DNA from: Treponema sp.
GTDB lineage: Bacteria > Spirochaetota > Spirochaetia > Treponematales > Treponemataceae
Reading direction: 5' to 3'
Length of the DNA: 64,000 nt
NCBI GenBank assembly: GCA_017645785.1
Contig: JAGCNW010000019.1
Coordinates: forward strand, 62,001 to 126,000
Both the position numbers and the translations under genes were made by a program. This document shows positions 24,146 to 33,419 of this stretch, in pieces. The notes below the pieces were generated by a model. That model searched no databases, was not told the DNA's origin, and was given only the letters and a program-made list of their open reading frames with translations. Position 1 is the first letter of the stretch; each line of letters starts with the position of its first letter.

Positions 24146-25255
24146 ATGAGCAGAGTGTGGAATTTTAGCGCGGGTCCTTCTTGCCTGCCTGAAGAAGTGT
24201 TGAAAGAGTGCGCGGCCGAGATGCTTGATTGCAACGGCACAGGCCAGAGCGTTATGGAAATGAGCCACCGTTCGGCGGCCTTTGAGCCTATCATTCAGGA
24301 CGCGGAGGCGCGCGTTCGCAAATTGATGAAGGTGCCGGACAACTACAAGATTTTGTTCTTGCAGGGCGGCGGCTCGACACAGTTTGCCATGGTGGCCCAG
24401 AATTTGGGAAACAAAAAAGGCAAGGCCGCTTACATCCAGACCGGCGTTTGGGCCAAGAAAGCCGCCGCCGAAGCGCGCCATCTTGGAGTTCAGGTTGACG
24501 TTATCGCTTCAAGCGAAGACAAAAATTATTCATACATTCCCAAGGTTGAAAAAATCGAAGGCGACTACGACTACGCATACATTTGCTTTAACAACACAAT
24601 CATGGGAACCCACTACGAATACATTCCCGAAACAGGAAACATTCCGCTTGTGGCCGACATCTCTTCTTGCGTCTTGAGCGAGCCGCTTGACGTTTCTAAG
24701 TTCGGCCTTTTGTTCGCGGGAGCGCAGAAGAACTTGGCGCCGGCCGGCGTTACGCTTGTCATTATCCGCGAAGACTTGGTTTGCGATTTGGACCAGTGCC
24801 GCCCGGGAACTCCGACAATGCTTTGCTACAAGACTCACGTGGAAGGCGAGAGCATGTACAACACGCCGCCGTGCTACACAATTTACGTTTTGGGAAAAGT
24901 CCTCAAGTGGATCGAGGCCAACGGCGGAGCGGAAGGAATGCTCAAGCGCAATAAGGAAAAGGCCGACTTGCTTTACAACTATTTGGACAAGAACGAAGGG
25001 AATTTTTATCATGCAACTGCATTGATTGGCAGCCGTTCACTTATGAACATACCTTTTCTTACAAAATACGCGGGAGCGGAAAACGAAAAGGAAATCAACG
25101 CCAAGTTCGTTAAGGAAGCCGAGGCCGCCGGCCTTGTCAACCTTAAGGGCCACCGCTTGGTTGGCGGAATGCGCGCCAGCATTTACAACGCGATGAGCTT
25201 GGACGGCGTCAAGGCGCTTGTTGAGTTTATGAAAGGTTTTGCAAAAAATAATTAA
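24146..25255 (+). CDS. serC: Phosphoserine aminotransferase
   Basis: SerC turns 3-phosphohydroxypyruvate into phosphoserine with glutamate and PLP. The 369-residue protein begins with the family mark WNFSAGPSCLPEEVL. It also has LQGGGSTQFAM, FNNTIMGTHY, ADISSCVLSEPLD, and the PLP-binding Lys in LLFAGAQKNLAPAG near residue 195. An AGGAGAAAA site precedes the ATG. serA follows after a single repeat unit, so the two consecutive serine-pathway genes are probably one transcript. Confidence 0.96.
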   Translation: MSRVWNFSAGPSCLPEEVLKECAAEMLDCNGTGQSVMEMSHRSAAFEPIIQDAEARVRKLMKVPDNYKILFLQGGGSTQFAMVAQNLGNKKGKAAYIQTGVWAKKAAAEARHLGVQVDVIASSEDKNYSYIPKVEKIEGDYDYAYICFNNTIMGTHYEYIPETGNIPLVADISSCVLSEPLDVSKFGLLFAGAQKNLAPAGVTLVIIREDLVCDLDQCRPGTPTMLCYKTHVEGESMYNTPPCYTIYVLGKVLKWIEANGGAEGMLKRNKEKADLLYNYLDKNEGNFYHATALIGSRSLMNIPFLTKYAGAENEKEINAKFVKEAEAAGLVNLKGHRLVGGMRASIYNAMSLDGVKALVEFMKGFAKNN

Positions 25256-25268
25256 GGCATAAAGCGTT

Positions 25269-25300
25269 GTCATTGCCCGACTTGATCGGGCAATCCTTTG
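25269..25300. repeat. Family A hairpin repeat, single unit
   Basis: GTCATTGCCCGA-CTTGA-TCGGGCAATCCTTTG, 13 bases after the serC stop, in the serC-serA gap. Confidence 0.8.
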
Positions 25301-25338
25301 ACGATTGAGTTAACGCCAAAAAAATAGGAAGGATTATC

Positions 25339-26517
25339 ATGTTTAAGATTCAGACTTTGAATAAAATCAGCGCGGTGGGCTTGGAAGAATTTCCCCGCGA
25401 CAACTACGAGACGGCAAGCGGCCTCAACGACCCGGACGCGATTTTGGTCCGCTCGGCCGACATGCACAATATGGAAATCCCCGGAAGCCTCAAGGCTGTT
25501 GCCCGCGCCGGAGCCGGCGTCAACAACATTCCGATCGACTCTATGACCGACAAGGGAATCGTTGTGTTCAACACGCCCGGAGCCAACGCCAACGCCGTTA
25601 AGGAATTGGTTTTGCTTTCGCTTTTGATTTCAAGCCGACCGGTTTTTGAGGCGGCCGATTGGGTAAAGACCCTTGCCGGAAAGGGAGAGGAAATTCCTGA
25701 CTTGGCGGAGAAGGGCAAGAGCCAGTTTGTTGGCCACGAGCTTAAAGGAAAGAAGCTTGGCGTCATCGGCTTGGGCGCGATCGGCGCTTTGGTCGCCAAC
25801 GCCGCCGTCCGCCTTGGAATGGAAGTAATCGGATACGATCCCTTTATGTCTATCGCCGCCGCTTGGAGATTGGATTCTTCAATCAAGCACGCGGAAACTT
25901 TGGACGTTCTTTTGAGCAAGGCCGACTACGTTACGATTCACATTCCGCAGACGCCCGACACAAAGGGCTTGATTAACGAAAAGACAATCAAGAACATGAA
26001 GGACGGCGTTGTCGTCATCAACATCGCGCGCGGCGGCTTGGTCAACAACGACGACATTTTGGCGGCGTTGGACAGCGGAAAGGTTCGCTGCTTTGTGACT
26101 GATTTTGCCAGCGAAGAATTGTTGAACAAAAAGAACGTGATTTGCTTCCCCCACCTTGGAGCGTCAACGCCCGAAGCGGAAGACAACTGCGCGGTCATGG
26201 CCGTCAACGAGCTTCGCGAATTTTTGGAGAAGGGCAACATCACAAATTCCGTCAACTTCCCCAAGTGCGTCACGGAAAACCCGATTCCCAAAAACGGAAC
26301 GCGCCTTTGCATCAGCCACAAGAACGCGCCTGGAATCGTTTCTAAGTTCACGACAGTTTTGGGCGACGCCAAGCTTAACATCGCCGGCATGATCAACCAA
26401 AACAGGGGAGACACGGCCTACAACATCATCGACATCGACGGCGTTGTTCCCGAAGAAACCCTCCGCGCTTTGGCCGGCATCGACACCGTCACCAAAGTCC
26501 GCCCGATCTTTAATTGA
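25339..26517 (+). CDS. serA: D-3-phosphoglycerate dehydrogenase
   Basis: SerA oxidises 3-phosphoglycerate to start serine synthesis. The 392-residue protein has the substrate-domain ends, a Rossmann fold with KLGVIGLGAIGALVANAA, the catalytic-type motifs NIARGGLVNNDDI and FPHLGASTPEAEDN, and a C-terminal ACT domain (NAPGIVSKFTTVLGDAKLNIAGM) expected to bind serine. It is the short class without an intervening domain. A GGAAGG ribosome site supports the ATG. Structured element copy 3 lies 33 bases past the stop. Confidence 0.95.
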   Translation: MFKIQTLNKISAVGLEEFPRDNYETASGLNDPDAILVRSADMHNMEIPGSLKAVARAGAGVNNIPIDSMTDKGIVVFNTPGANANAVKELVLLSLLISSRPVFEAADWVKTLAGKGEEIPDLAEKGKSQFVGHELKGKKLGVIGLGAIGALVANAAVRLGMEVIGYDPFMSIAAAWRLDSSIKHAETLDVLLSKADYVTIHIPQTPDTKGLINEKTIKNMKDGVVVINIARGGLVNNDDILAALDSGKVRCFVTDFASEELLNKKNVICFPHLGASTPEAEDNCAVMAVNELREFLEKGNITNSVNFPKCVTENPIPKNGTRLCISHKNAPGIVSKFTTVLGDAKLNIAGMINQNRGDTAYNIIDIDGVVPEETLRALAGIDTVTKVRPIFN

Positions 26518-26550
26518 AATAAAGAGATAAGCGCAACATTTAAGGTGAAC

Positions 26551-26803
26551 AAAAAAACGCGCGAGGGAGCGGGGCGGCTGACGGCAACACTACGTCGGGC
26601 TAGCCCTCCGTTTTGCTTTTGGAAATTATTTACTTGCGCGCTCTCGCGCGCGGGCAATCATTTTGCCTGTTTTAACAGCAGAAGCGACGAGCCGTGCGGA
26701 GCGCGTATGCGCGACTGCAGTACCTTTAGAGGCCTCGTTTCCAACGGAAACGAGATAATCTAGTGGTGCCGTCGGACGCATCTGCGACCGGGAGCGTTTT
26801 TTT
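26551..26803 (+). repeat. Structured covarying element, copy 3 with nested insert
   Basis: P1: seven A plus CGC (26551-26560) with GCG plus seven T (26794-26803). GCGG (26569-26572) pairs with CTGC (26782-26785). P3 CTGACGGCAACACTA (26578-26592) pairs with TAGTGGTGCCGTCGG (26761-26775), 14 of 15. Conserved GCGAGGGAGCGGGGCGGC start, GGACGCATC and GACCGGGAGC end. The apical part is enlarged by a family B repeat (26621-26658) and further hairpins; AAGCGACGA and ATAATCTAG, adjacent in copies 1 and 2, are split apart here. Confidence 0.75.
26621..26658 (+). repeat. Family B hairpin repeat inside element copy 3
   Basis: GGAAATTATTTACTTGC, hairpin GCGCGCTCTCGCGCGC, then GGGCAAT. Confidence 0.7.
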
Positions 26804-26833
26804 TGTTTGTTGTTTTTGTTTGATTTTGCGCGC

Positions 26834-27592
26834 TTATATGTTTATAGAGCCGATGACGGTAGTTTCGTCGTCGGCTTTTTTGTTGCCCCAAAAGCTTTTT
26901 TTGCGTGGCGAGTTGTTGTCGATTTCTTGCAGGCGCTCGGCGTTTGAGGATGAGGCGGAAGCGGCAGCGGCCGTTCTGCGAGTTTTGGGAGCGGTCAAAA
27001 AGCCCGCCATGCTTCCGGCAAGGGCGCCGGCGAGTTGGACAAAAATGCTTGTGACTGCAAGGCGGTCAAGGCCGCCATTCATTGACGCAAGGTAAAGGTT
27101 TCCTGTCAGGCAAAGAAATAAGGTCAAAAGGCTTGAAAGATGGATTTCGTTTTTGGCGATTGAAGTGATCGAAGAAAGCAAAATCAGCATAAGGGCCACG
27201 GAAGCCGCTCCGCACAAGGCTTGAGGAACAAGGCAAGCGTTTAGGGCGCCTGTCACAAAGGCGCAAATGCTTGTCATCAAGGCGACGGCGGGGGAGCCGT
27301 AACGTTCCTCCATAAGGGCGCCAAAAGGCAAGATAAAGGCGCAAGAAAAAAGTGCTTGCAAAAAGTTTTGGTTTCCAAAGACAAAAAGGAAAAGGCGCGC
27401 GTAGCTTGCGGGCGACGAAAAATTGAAGGCTTGCGCGGCTCCCTTGGCTCCGGGAGCGGAAAAAATGTTTTGCGTCAAGCTGTAGTTTTTAAGCGCGAAG
27501 TTGTCCAAAAAGAAAATCAAAAGGGAGGCGACGCAAAAGCTGATAGAGACGCAAGCGTCAAAGTTAATCTTAAACTTTTTTTTAGAAGCCAT
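26834..27592 (-). CDS. Rhomboid-like membrane protein, probably inactive
   Basis: A 252-residue protein with about six membrane segments and a charged C-terminal tail. The placing of LFLFVFGNQNFLQALFSCAFILPFGALMEERYGS resembles the rhomboid region after TM1, including the WR-like and E-R-xG positions. Where active rhomboids have GxSG, it reads CGAASVA, and no His occurs in the late membrane segment (FVQLAGALAGSMAGFL), so the Ser/His dyad is missing. I infer a rhomboid pseudoprotease; distant similarity means the family call itself is moderate. AGGAA is spaced for the ATG. Confidence 0.65.
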   Translation of the reverse strand: MASKKKFKINFDACVSISFCVASLLIFFLDNFALKNYSLTQNIFSAPGAKGAAQAFNFSSPASYARLFLFVFGNQNFLQALFSCAFILPFGALMEERYGSPAVALMTSICAFVTGALNACLVPQALCGAASVALMLILLSSITSIAKNEIHLSSLLTLFLCLTGNLYLASMNGGLDRLAVTSIFVQLAGALAGSMAGFLTAPKTRRTAAAASASSSNAERLQEIDNNSPRKKSFWGNKKADDETTVIGSINI

Positions 27593-27699
27593 GTTATATT
27601 CCTAACAAAAAATTGCCCGCGCTTTTTCCAACTTGCGCGCTGTTTTTTTTATCGGAAAATTCAATCATATTATTTAATTTTTTTGCCGAAAATAGAAGC

Positions 27700-28890
27700 A
27701 TGAAAAAGTTTTTGTTAAGCGGATTTTTTATGTCAGCGCTGGCGCTTTCTGTATTTGCGCAGAACAGTCTTTTAATCACGCCGGACGACATACGCGTCGA
27801 AAAAGTTGACGGCGGAACAAACATTTACATTAGAAAGAAACCCGGGCTTGAATCGGTAATGCTTACAGAGACGACAAAGGACCCGCTAGGAAAGGAAGAC
27901 AATTACGCCTACCGCGCCCGCGAATGGAATCCCGTCAACGGCGATGAAAAGCGAATCCTTGACGGCGAGGTTCTTGACGCAAAAGAGAAGGGCCTTTACT
28001 TTTTGGTTGACTCAAACGCCGGCAACGACGAGCAGTTTGGAAAAGCCTTTTTGATTTTTGTTCCCGACGAGTTGGTGTATGGATATGACTGGAGCCGGCA
28101 TGGAACGGTAAAAGTCGGCATGGGAACTTTCATAAACATTCGCGGCTTTGAAAAGCCTTATTGCGATTACACCGGCTCCTTCTTTGATAATCCATACATG
28201 TTCAATTTGGAAAAGCGCAAAAGGCCGCGTTCCGTTCCCGAGCCGGAACCAGAGCCCGAAGTGGTTGTCCTCACCGACGAATACAATCCAATCGCCGCCG
28301 ACAAGTTCAAGGAATTCTCGGACATGCTGATTTATTCCAAGGGACCCGAAACCTTGCTTGACGACATAGTCTCCGTTTTGAGGGCCATTAATCCCAAGGA
28401 CAAGGTTGACGTTGTGTTCGCGCTTGACGCGACCGGCAGCATGAAGGACGACATCGAGCGCTTGCGAAAAGAAATGATTCCCCGTCTTGCGCATGAGCTG
28501 GAATCTTTCGGCGACGTTCGCTTTGGACTCTTGCTTTACCGCGACTACGGCGACAACTTTTGGACAAAGGGCCTTCCTGTAAAATTCTTTGACTTTACAA
28601 AATCCCTTGACGAATTCTTGGTAAGCCTGAACAGCTTTAGGATTATCGGAACGGAGGGCGGCGACATACCGGAGCCTGTTTACGAGGCGCTTTTCGCTTC
28701 CATGGATTTTTACAATTGGAGGGACGACGCGCAAAAAAAGATCATCTTGATTGGTGACGCGGAGCCTCATCCTAAACCGCGCCGCAGCGGAAAGTATTCA
28801 AAGGAATTGGTTGAGAAAACCGCCAGCGAAAAGAACGTCAGCATCACCGCAATCATCACGCCTGACGAAAAGAGCCGCAGGGGCAGGTAG
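27700..28890 (+). CDS. Secreted von Willebrand factor A domain protein
   Basis: A 396-residue exported protein (signal peptide MKKFLLSGFFMSALALSVFAQ). The first 170 residues resemble a small SH3-like or beta region (NIYIRKKPGLESVML). A Pro/Glu linker (PEPEPEPEV) leads to a VWA domain from about residue 240: DVVFALDATGSMKDDI gives the metal-site DxTxS-like motif (DATGS), with later GDIPEPVYEAL and IILIGDAEPH. VWA domains bind protein partners through a metal. The start at 27700 is set by the signal peptide; the longer frame begins inside AT-rich noncoding sequence. It is convergent with the next gene, five bases apart. Confidence 0.8.
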   Translation: MKKFLLSGFFMSALALSVFAQNSLLITPDDIRVEKVDGGTNIYIRKKPGLESVMLTETTKDPLGKEDNYAYRAREWNPVNGDEKRILDGEVLDAKEKGLYFLVDSNAGNDEQFGKAFLIFVPDELVYGYDWSRHGTVKVGMGTFINIRGFEKPYCDYTGSFFDNPYMFNLEKRKRPRSVPEPEPEPEVVVLTDEYNPIAADKFKEFSDMLIYSKGPETLLDDIVSVLRAINPKDKVDVVFALDATGSMKDDIERLRKEMIPRLAHELESFGDVRFGLLLYRDYGDNFWTKGLPVKFFDFTKSLDEFLVSLNSFRIIGTEGGDIPEPVYEALFASMDFYNWRDDAQKKIILIGDAEPHPKPRRSGKYSKELVEKTASEKNVSITAIITPDEKSRRGR

Positions 28891-28895
28891 CCGCG

Positions 28896-29477
28896 TTATT
28901 CGTTGTCGCCGCTTTCAGAAGATTCGCTTGAGCCTTCCGATTCGGGAGGCTCAATTTCTTTTTGCTCCTCTTTGGGAGCGTCTTGGAATGTCGGAGCGAC
29001 CTGGACTTCGGGAGTCCTTGGGCTTTGCTTGGCTTCTTCCTTGGGAGCTTCCTCTTCTTGCGGAGCGTTTGCCCTGGCTTCAAATTCCTTTATTTTTTCT
29101 TCGGGAATCTTTGCAAGCTCTATGCCGCACAAAATTCTATAAGAGCCGGGAAGTCCTACCGGAACGCTTTCGTAGATTTCTTGGATTTCCATAAAGTTGT
29201 CGTAGGCCGCGGAATACTTTTTTTGCTTTAGGTAAAGGTGACCCAACTCGTATTTTGCCTCAAGGTAGTGCTTGGGGTCGTCGCCATAGCGGTCCAAAAC
29301 TGTGTTAAAGTAGATTTCGGCCGCCAAGTAGTGGTGGGTGTCGTAATTGTCCTGGCCAAGCTGGATAAGCTGGCGCGCGTCAAGGTCTTCGGAAATTTCG
29401 GTTGGAACGGTTTGACAGCCGCTAAAAATAGTCAAAAGGGCAAAAACCGCGCTTGAAAATATAATCGTTTTTTTCAT
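28896..29477 (-). CDS. TPR-containing lipoprotein
   Basis: A 193-residue lipoprotein: signal MKKTIIFSSAVFALLTIFSGC with Cys21 as lipidation site. Two or three TPR-like helical pairs follow (LIQLGQDNYDTHHYLAAEIYF, LEAKYELGHLYLKQKKYSAAYDNF), as in outer-membrane assembly lipoproteins of the BamD kind. The C-terminal 60 residues are an acidic low-complexity tail of Glu, Pro and Ser. The start is chosen at the signal peptide, with AGGAAA upstream. Real function unknown. Confidence 0.75.
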   Translation of the reverse strand: MKKTIIFSSAVFALLTIFSGCQTVPTEISEDLDARQLIQLGQDNYDTHHYLAAEIYFNTVLDRYGDDPKHYLEAKYELGHLYLKQKKYSAAYDNFMEIQEIYESVPVGLPGSYRILCGIELAKIPEEKIKEFEARANAPQEEEAPKEEAKQSPRTPEVQVAPTFQDAPKEEQKEIEPPESEGSSESSESGDNE

Positions 29478-29565
29478 AATGTTTCCTAATATAAAATATA
29501 AACAACCTAACTCAAAAAAGGTTAAGGCCGCGCGGCTCTTTTTGTTCGGTCCGCGCATTTTTCTA

Positions 29566-29604
29566 TTGTAATATTTTTTTAAACAATTTACAATATAATT
29601 TATG
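29566..29604 (+). promoter_or_regulatory. Leaderless promoter of the GH2 gene
   Basis: TTGTAA (29566-29571), 17-base spacer, TACAAT (29589-29594), seven bases, ATG at 29602; no ribosome site. Confidence 0.55.
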
Positions 29605-31992
29605 GAAAGAATCGATATAAATGACCTCTGGCTTTGGACTCCAAAATTTGAGCCGGATCTTTGTTCCCCAAAAATAAAGAGCGCCGCGCTCAAAAAGTCC
29701 CTGGAAGAGGTTCGTTTGCCCCACAGCGTGGCGACAAGCCCATACAACTACTTTTCGCCGGCCATATATCAAATGCTTTCCGGCTACAGGCGCGAGTTCA
29801 AGAGCCAAAAGTCTTGGAAAAATCGCCGCGTTTTTATAACTTTTTTTGCCGCAGCCCACGAAGCGAGCGTTTACATTAACGGAAATCTTTTGAGAACCCA
29901 TTCAAGCGGCTACACAGCCTTTTCTTTTGAGCTTACCGAATTTCTCGCGCCTGCGGGAAAGACTAACGTTTTGGCGGTAAAGCTTGATTCCCGCGAAAAC
30001 TTGGACGTTCCGCCCTTTGGCTTTGTAATCGACTATATGACATACGGCGGCCTTTACCGCGGTGTTTGCCTTGAAGTTTGCAATGAAAATTTTGTCAAGG
30101 ACATTTTTGTGACCACAAGGGGAAAGTCCTTTAGCGCCGAAATTTCTTTGGACAAAAAGACTGACGCAAGCATCCGCATTTTGCTTTGCAAGAACGGCGA
30201 CAAAAAAAGTATTTTTGAAAAAGAGTGGCAAGTCAAGGACGCCGCCAGCTTGCGCGCGGACTCCGATTCTCTTGGTGTGGAATTGTGGTCGTCCGACAAT
30301 CCCGCGCTTTACGTTTTGACGGCCGAGCTTTATTACGGAAAAAATCTTATCGACTCAAAATCCGTCCGCTTTGGCTTCCGCGACATAGAGATGAAAGGCG
30401 AGGGCCTTTTTTTGAACGGAAAGAAATTCCTCTTGCGCGGAATCGACAGGCACCAAAGCTTTCCTTACGTCGGCTACGCGATGCCGGCCGGCATTCAAAG
30501 GCTTGACGCAGACATATTGAAAAACGAGCTTGGCCTCAACGCGGTCCGCACATCCCACTATCCCCAATCGCAAGACTTCATCGACCGCTGCGACGAGCTG
30601 GGCCTTTTGGTCTTTACAGAAATTCCCGGCTGGCAGCATGTTGGTTCTTCGGACAAGTGGCGGGAGCAAGTTCTTGCAAATACAGAGGAGATGGTGACCC
30701 AATACCGAAACCATCCGTCAATCTTTTTGTGGGGCGTCCGCATAAACGAGTCGGCTGACGACGACGAGCTTTATAAAAAGACCAACAGCCTCTGCCGCCG
30801 CTTGGATCCCAGCCGACCGACTGGCGGCGTGCGCTGCATTAAAAAATCAAATTTGCTCGAAGACGTTTACACATTCAACGACTTTATACACGAAGGAAAC
30901 AACGCCGCCGTTTCAAAAAAGAGCGCGGTCGTTCGCGCGGGCGACAGGTCCAAGCCTTACTTGATTTCCGAGTATGCGGGCCACATGTTCCCCACAAAGA
31001 ATTTTGACGACGAAATTCACAGGACGGAACACGCTCTCCGCCACGCAAACGTTCTTGACGCCGCTGCCGCCGCAAAAGGACTTGCGGGAACTTTTGCCTG
31101 GTGCGCCTTTGACTACAACACCCACAAGGATTTTGGAAGCGGCGATTACATTTGCTACCACGGCGTGATGGACATGTTCAGAAATCCAAAACTCGCGGCG
31201 GCCGTCTACCAAAGCCAGCAAGAAAAAATTCCTGTCTTGGAAATTTCTTCTTCGATGGACGTCGGCGAGCATCCCGCCAGCGCCCGCGGAAAAAACTGGA
31301 TTTTCACCAACGCCGATTCCGTCAAAATGTACCTCAACGGAAAATTTATCCACGAGTATTCCAAGAAGGATTCGCCCTACAAAAATCTTTCGCATGGGCC
31401 GATCTTGATTGACGACTATGTCGGAAATCGTTTGGTCGACGAAGCGGGCCTTTCTTCCGGCGCGTCAAAAGACTTAAAGAACATTTTGAACCACGTGGCG
31501 CTTTACGGACAAAACGCGGCGGGCCTTAGCCAAGCGCTTTCTTTTGTCCGCCTCTTGTTCCGCGGAATAAACCGAGCCAAGATCACCGACTATTACACAA
31601 GCTTTGTCGGAAACTGGGGAGCGGAATCCGCCGTCTTTAGGTTTGAGGCTTACAAGGGCGGAAAGCTTGTCAAGACAGTCTTTAAGGGGCCGGTTCAATC
31701 GATTGAGCTTTGCGCGCAAGTTTCGAGCGATGTTTTGCATGAAGAAGAAAGCTGGGACGCCGCGCTTGTCCGCTTTAGCGCGCGCGACAATTACGGAAAC
31801 GTCTTGCCGTACTTCTTTGAGCCGGCCCAGCTTAAGGCAAGCGGCGCGATCGAACTTGTGGGCCCGGACTTGATTTCGTTCAAGGCGGGCTATTGCGCGG
31901 CCTACGTTCGCTCCGCAGGAAAAAAGGGCAGGGGAACGCTGTCTTTGAGGTGCGGAGATATGGAAAACGAAGTCGAATTTACGGTAAAATAA
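29602..31992 (+). CDS. Glycoside hydrolase family 2 enzyme (beta-galactosidase-like)
   Basis: A 796-residue cytoplasmic enzyme without a signal peptide. Order: sugar-binding jelly roll (residues 20-175, with YRREF and YGGLYRGV), immunoglobulin-like domain, then the catalytic barrel from about 270 (LRGIDRHQSFPYVG, NAVRTSHYPQSQDFIDRCDELGLLVFTEIPG). The acid/base Glu is probably in FLWGVRINESADD and the nucleophile in PYLISEYAGHM. A C-terminal beta domain completes it. GH2 covers galactosidases, glucuronidases and mannosidases; the exact sugar is not decided. It suggests use of host or plant glycans. Single gene. Confidence 0.85.
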   Translation: MERIDINDLWLWTPKFEPDLCSPKIKSAALKKSLEEVRLPHSVATSPYNYFSPAIYQMLSGYRREFKSQKSWKNRRVFITFFAAAHEASVYINGNLLRTHSSGYTAFSFELTEFLAPAGKTNVLAVKLDSRENLDVPPFGFVIDYMTYGGLYRGVCLEVCNENFVKDIFVTTRGKSFSAEISLDKKTDASIRILLCKNGDKKSIFEKEWQVKDAASLRADSDSLGVELWSSDNPALYVLTAELYYGKNLIDSKSVRFGFRDIEMKGEGLFLNGKKFLLRGIDRHQSFPYVGYAMPAGIQRLDADILKNELGLNAVRTSHYPQSQDFIDRCDELGLLVFTEIPGWQHVGSSDKWREQVLANTEEMVTQYRNHPSIFLWGVRINESADDDELYKKTNSLCRRLDPSRPTGGVRCIKKSNLLEDVYTFNDFIHEGNNAAVSKKSAVVRAGDRSKPYLISEYAGHMFPTKNFDDEIHRTEHALRHANVLDAAAAAKGLAGTFAWCAFDYNTHKDFGSGDYICYHGVMDMFRNPKLAAAVYQSQQEKIPVLEISSSMDVGEHPASARGKNWIFTNADSVKMYLNGKFIHEYSKKDSPYKNLSHGPILIDDYVGNRLVDEAGLSSGASKDLKNILNHVALYGQNAAGLSQALSFVRLLFRGINRAKITDYYTSFVGNWGAESAVFRFEAYKGGKLVKTVFKGPVQSIELCAQVSSDVLHEEESWDAALVRFSARDNYGNVLPYFFEPAQLKASGAIELVGPDLISFKAGYCAAYVRSAGKKGRGTLSLRCGDMENEVEFTVK

Positions 31993-32007
31993 GACGAGGC
32001 GCGATAT

Positions 32008-33399
32008 ATGGACAACTTGATGGAAAAAAAACGGACTAAAAAGAAGGGTTCTTGTAGTTGACGACGAAGAGATAAACCGCGAGCTTTTGGGGAACATTCT
32101 TTCCGAGCACTACGAGCTTTCGTACGCGGCCAACGGAGAGGAAGCGTTCGAAAAGCTTTTTGACAGGAACGCGCATTATTCGCTTGTCCTTCTTGACCTT
32201 CTTATGCCGATAATGTCAGGCCTTGAGCTTTTGGAAAAAATCCAGGCGGACGAAAGGCTTAAGGCCGTTCCGATAATCGTGATGACTTCCGAAAAGCCCG
32301 CCGAAGTCAAAAGCATAATCAAGGCGGCGGAGAAAGATTCGCTTACCGGACTTTTTAACCGCGAATTCTTTTTTGAATACATTCACCAAATGGAAGACTG
32401 CAACAAGGGCAAGAGCATCGACGCGCTCGCTCTCAACATCGACCACTTCCACATTCTTAACGAAAGCTACGGACGAAAAATCGACGACAGCGTTTTAAAG
32501 ACTACGGCCTCGCTTTTGATGAAGGCCTTTGAAAACTCTTACATCGAGTGCCGCACCGATTCAGACCACTTCTTTATGTGCGGCTTCCACAGGGACGATT
32601 ACGTTTCCATTTTCAACGCGCTGCAAGAGGAGCTTTCGCGCGTGACGCAAATTCCAAAGATTCACTTTAGGGTAGGCATCTACCAAAACGTCGACAAGAG
32701 CGCTCCGATGGAAACATGGTTTGACCACGCGAAGCTTGCCTGCGACAGAATCAAAGGCGACTACACAAAGCAAATTTTCTTTTACACAAAGGAACTCAAC
32801 GACGCGGACCTTTACCATGAGCGGCTCATAAACGACATAGAGGACGCGATAAAAAACCGCGACTTGCAAGTTTACTTTCAGCCCAAGTACGGAATCCTTG
32901 GCGAGAAGCCTGTCCTAAAAAGCGCCGAGGCTCTGGTCCGGTGGAAGCACCCAAAGCTTGGAATGATAAGCCCTGGCGACTTCATTCCCTTGTTTGAGGA
33001 AAACGGCCTCATACAAAAGGTTGACCATTTTGTATGGCGGGAGGCGGCCGACAGAATCAGGGAATGGAAGGACACAATCGGCGCTTCGGTTCCCGTTTCG
33101 GTGAACGTTTCTCGAATCGACATTTACGACGAAGGCTTTGAAGAGCGCGTCAACTCGCTTTTAAAGGAAAAAAATCTTACGCCCGCCGACATTTACCTTG
33201 AGATAACCGAGTCTGCTTACTCCGAGGACGCGGCGCGCTTGACAGAAAGGACGCAAAGACGATTCCAATCATCGCGCTCACGGCCAAAGCCTTTGACGAG
33301 GACGTTCAGCGAAGCCTTCAAGCCGGCCTAAACGCCCACCTAAGCAAGCCCGTCGAGCCCGACGCGCTCTTTGCCACGCTGGAAAGCATGATAAGGTAG
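32008..33399 (+). pseudogene. Decayed REC-GGDEF-EAL gene fused to a REC tail
   Basis: An intact start at 32008 or 32020 is out of frame with the receiver: removing one A from the run of eight at 32024-32031 would give MEKNGLKRRVLVVDDEEINREL. The receiver stops after TSEKPAEVKS and jumps to the linker helix IIKAAEKDSLTGL, lacking its last strand and helix. The GGDEF site is degenerate (RTDSDHF). The EAL domain (AEALVRW) runs to EITESAYSED and then breaks off near 33235. From there another frame encodes a receiver C-terminus (TIPIIALTAKAFDEDVQ..LSKPVEPDALF) ending TAG at 33397. Three lesions point to a pseudogene, though the frameshift could also be slippage. Confidence 0.8.
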
Positions 33400-33419
33400 G
33401 GGGTGTGGGAGAATAAGCT

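Noticed and set aside
24093..25300. CRISPR-like repeats, from the repeated GATTGCC/GGCAATGAC words.
   Set aside because: Units are dispersed, palindromic and in both orientations, with no regular spacers and no cas genes.
9427..26803. Integron attC sites as an explanation of the structured elements.
   Set aside because: No paired RYYYAAC and GTTRRRY boxes at the ends, no cassette-like spacing and no integrase in the window.
9427..26803. A simple MITE with fixed terminal inverted repeats.
   Set aside because: The terminal arms differ in sequence from copy to copy and only complementarity is kept, which is unlike transposase-recognised ends.
32008..32061. A short independent peptide gene starting at 32008.
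   Set aside because: It has 17 codons ending in a stop and fits better as the displaced start of the decayed response regulator.
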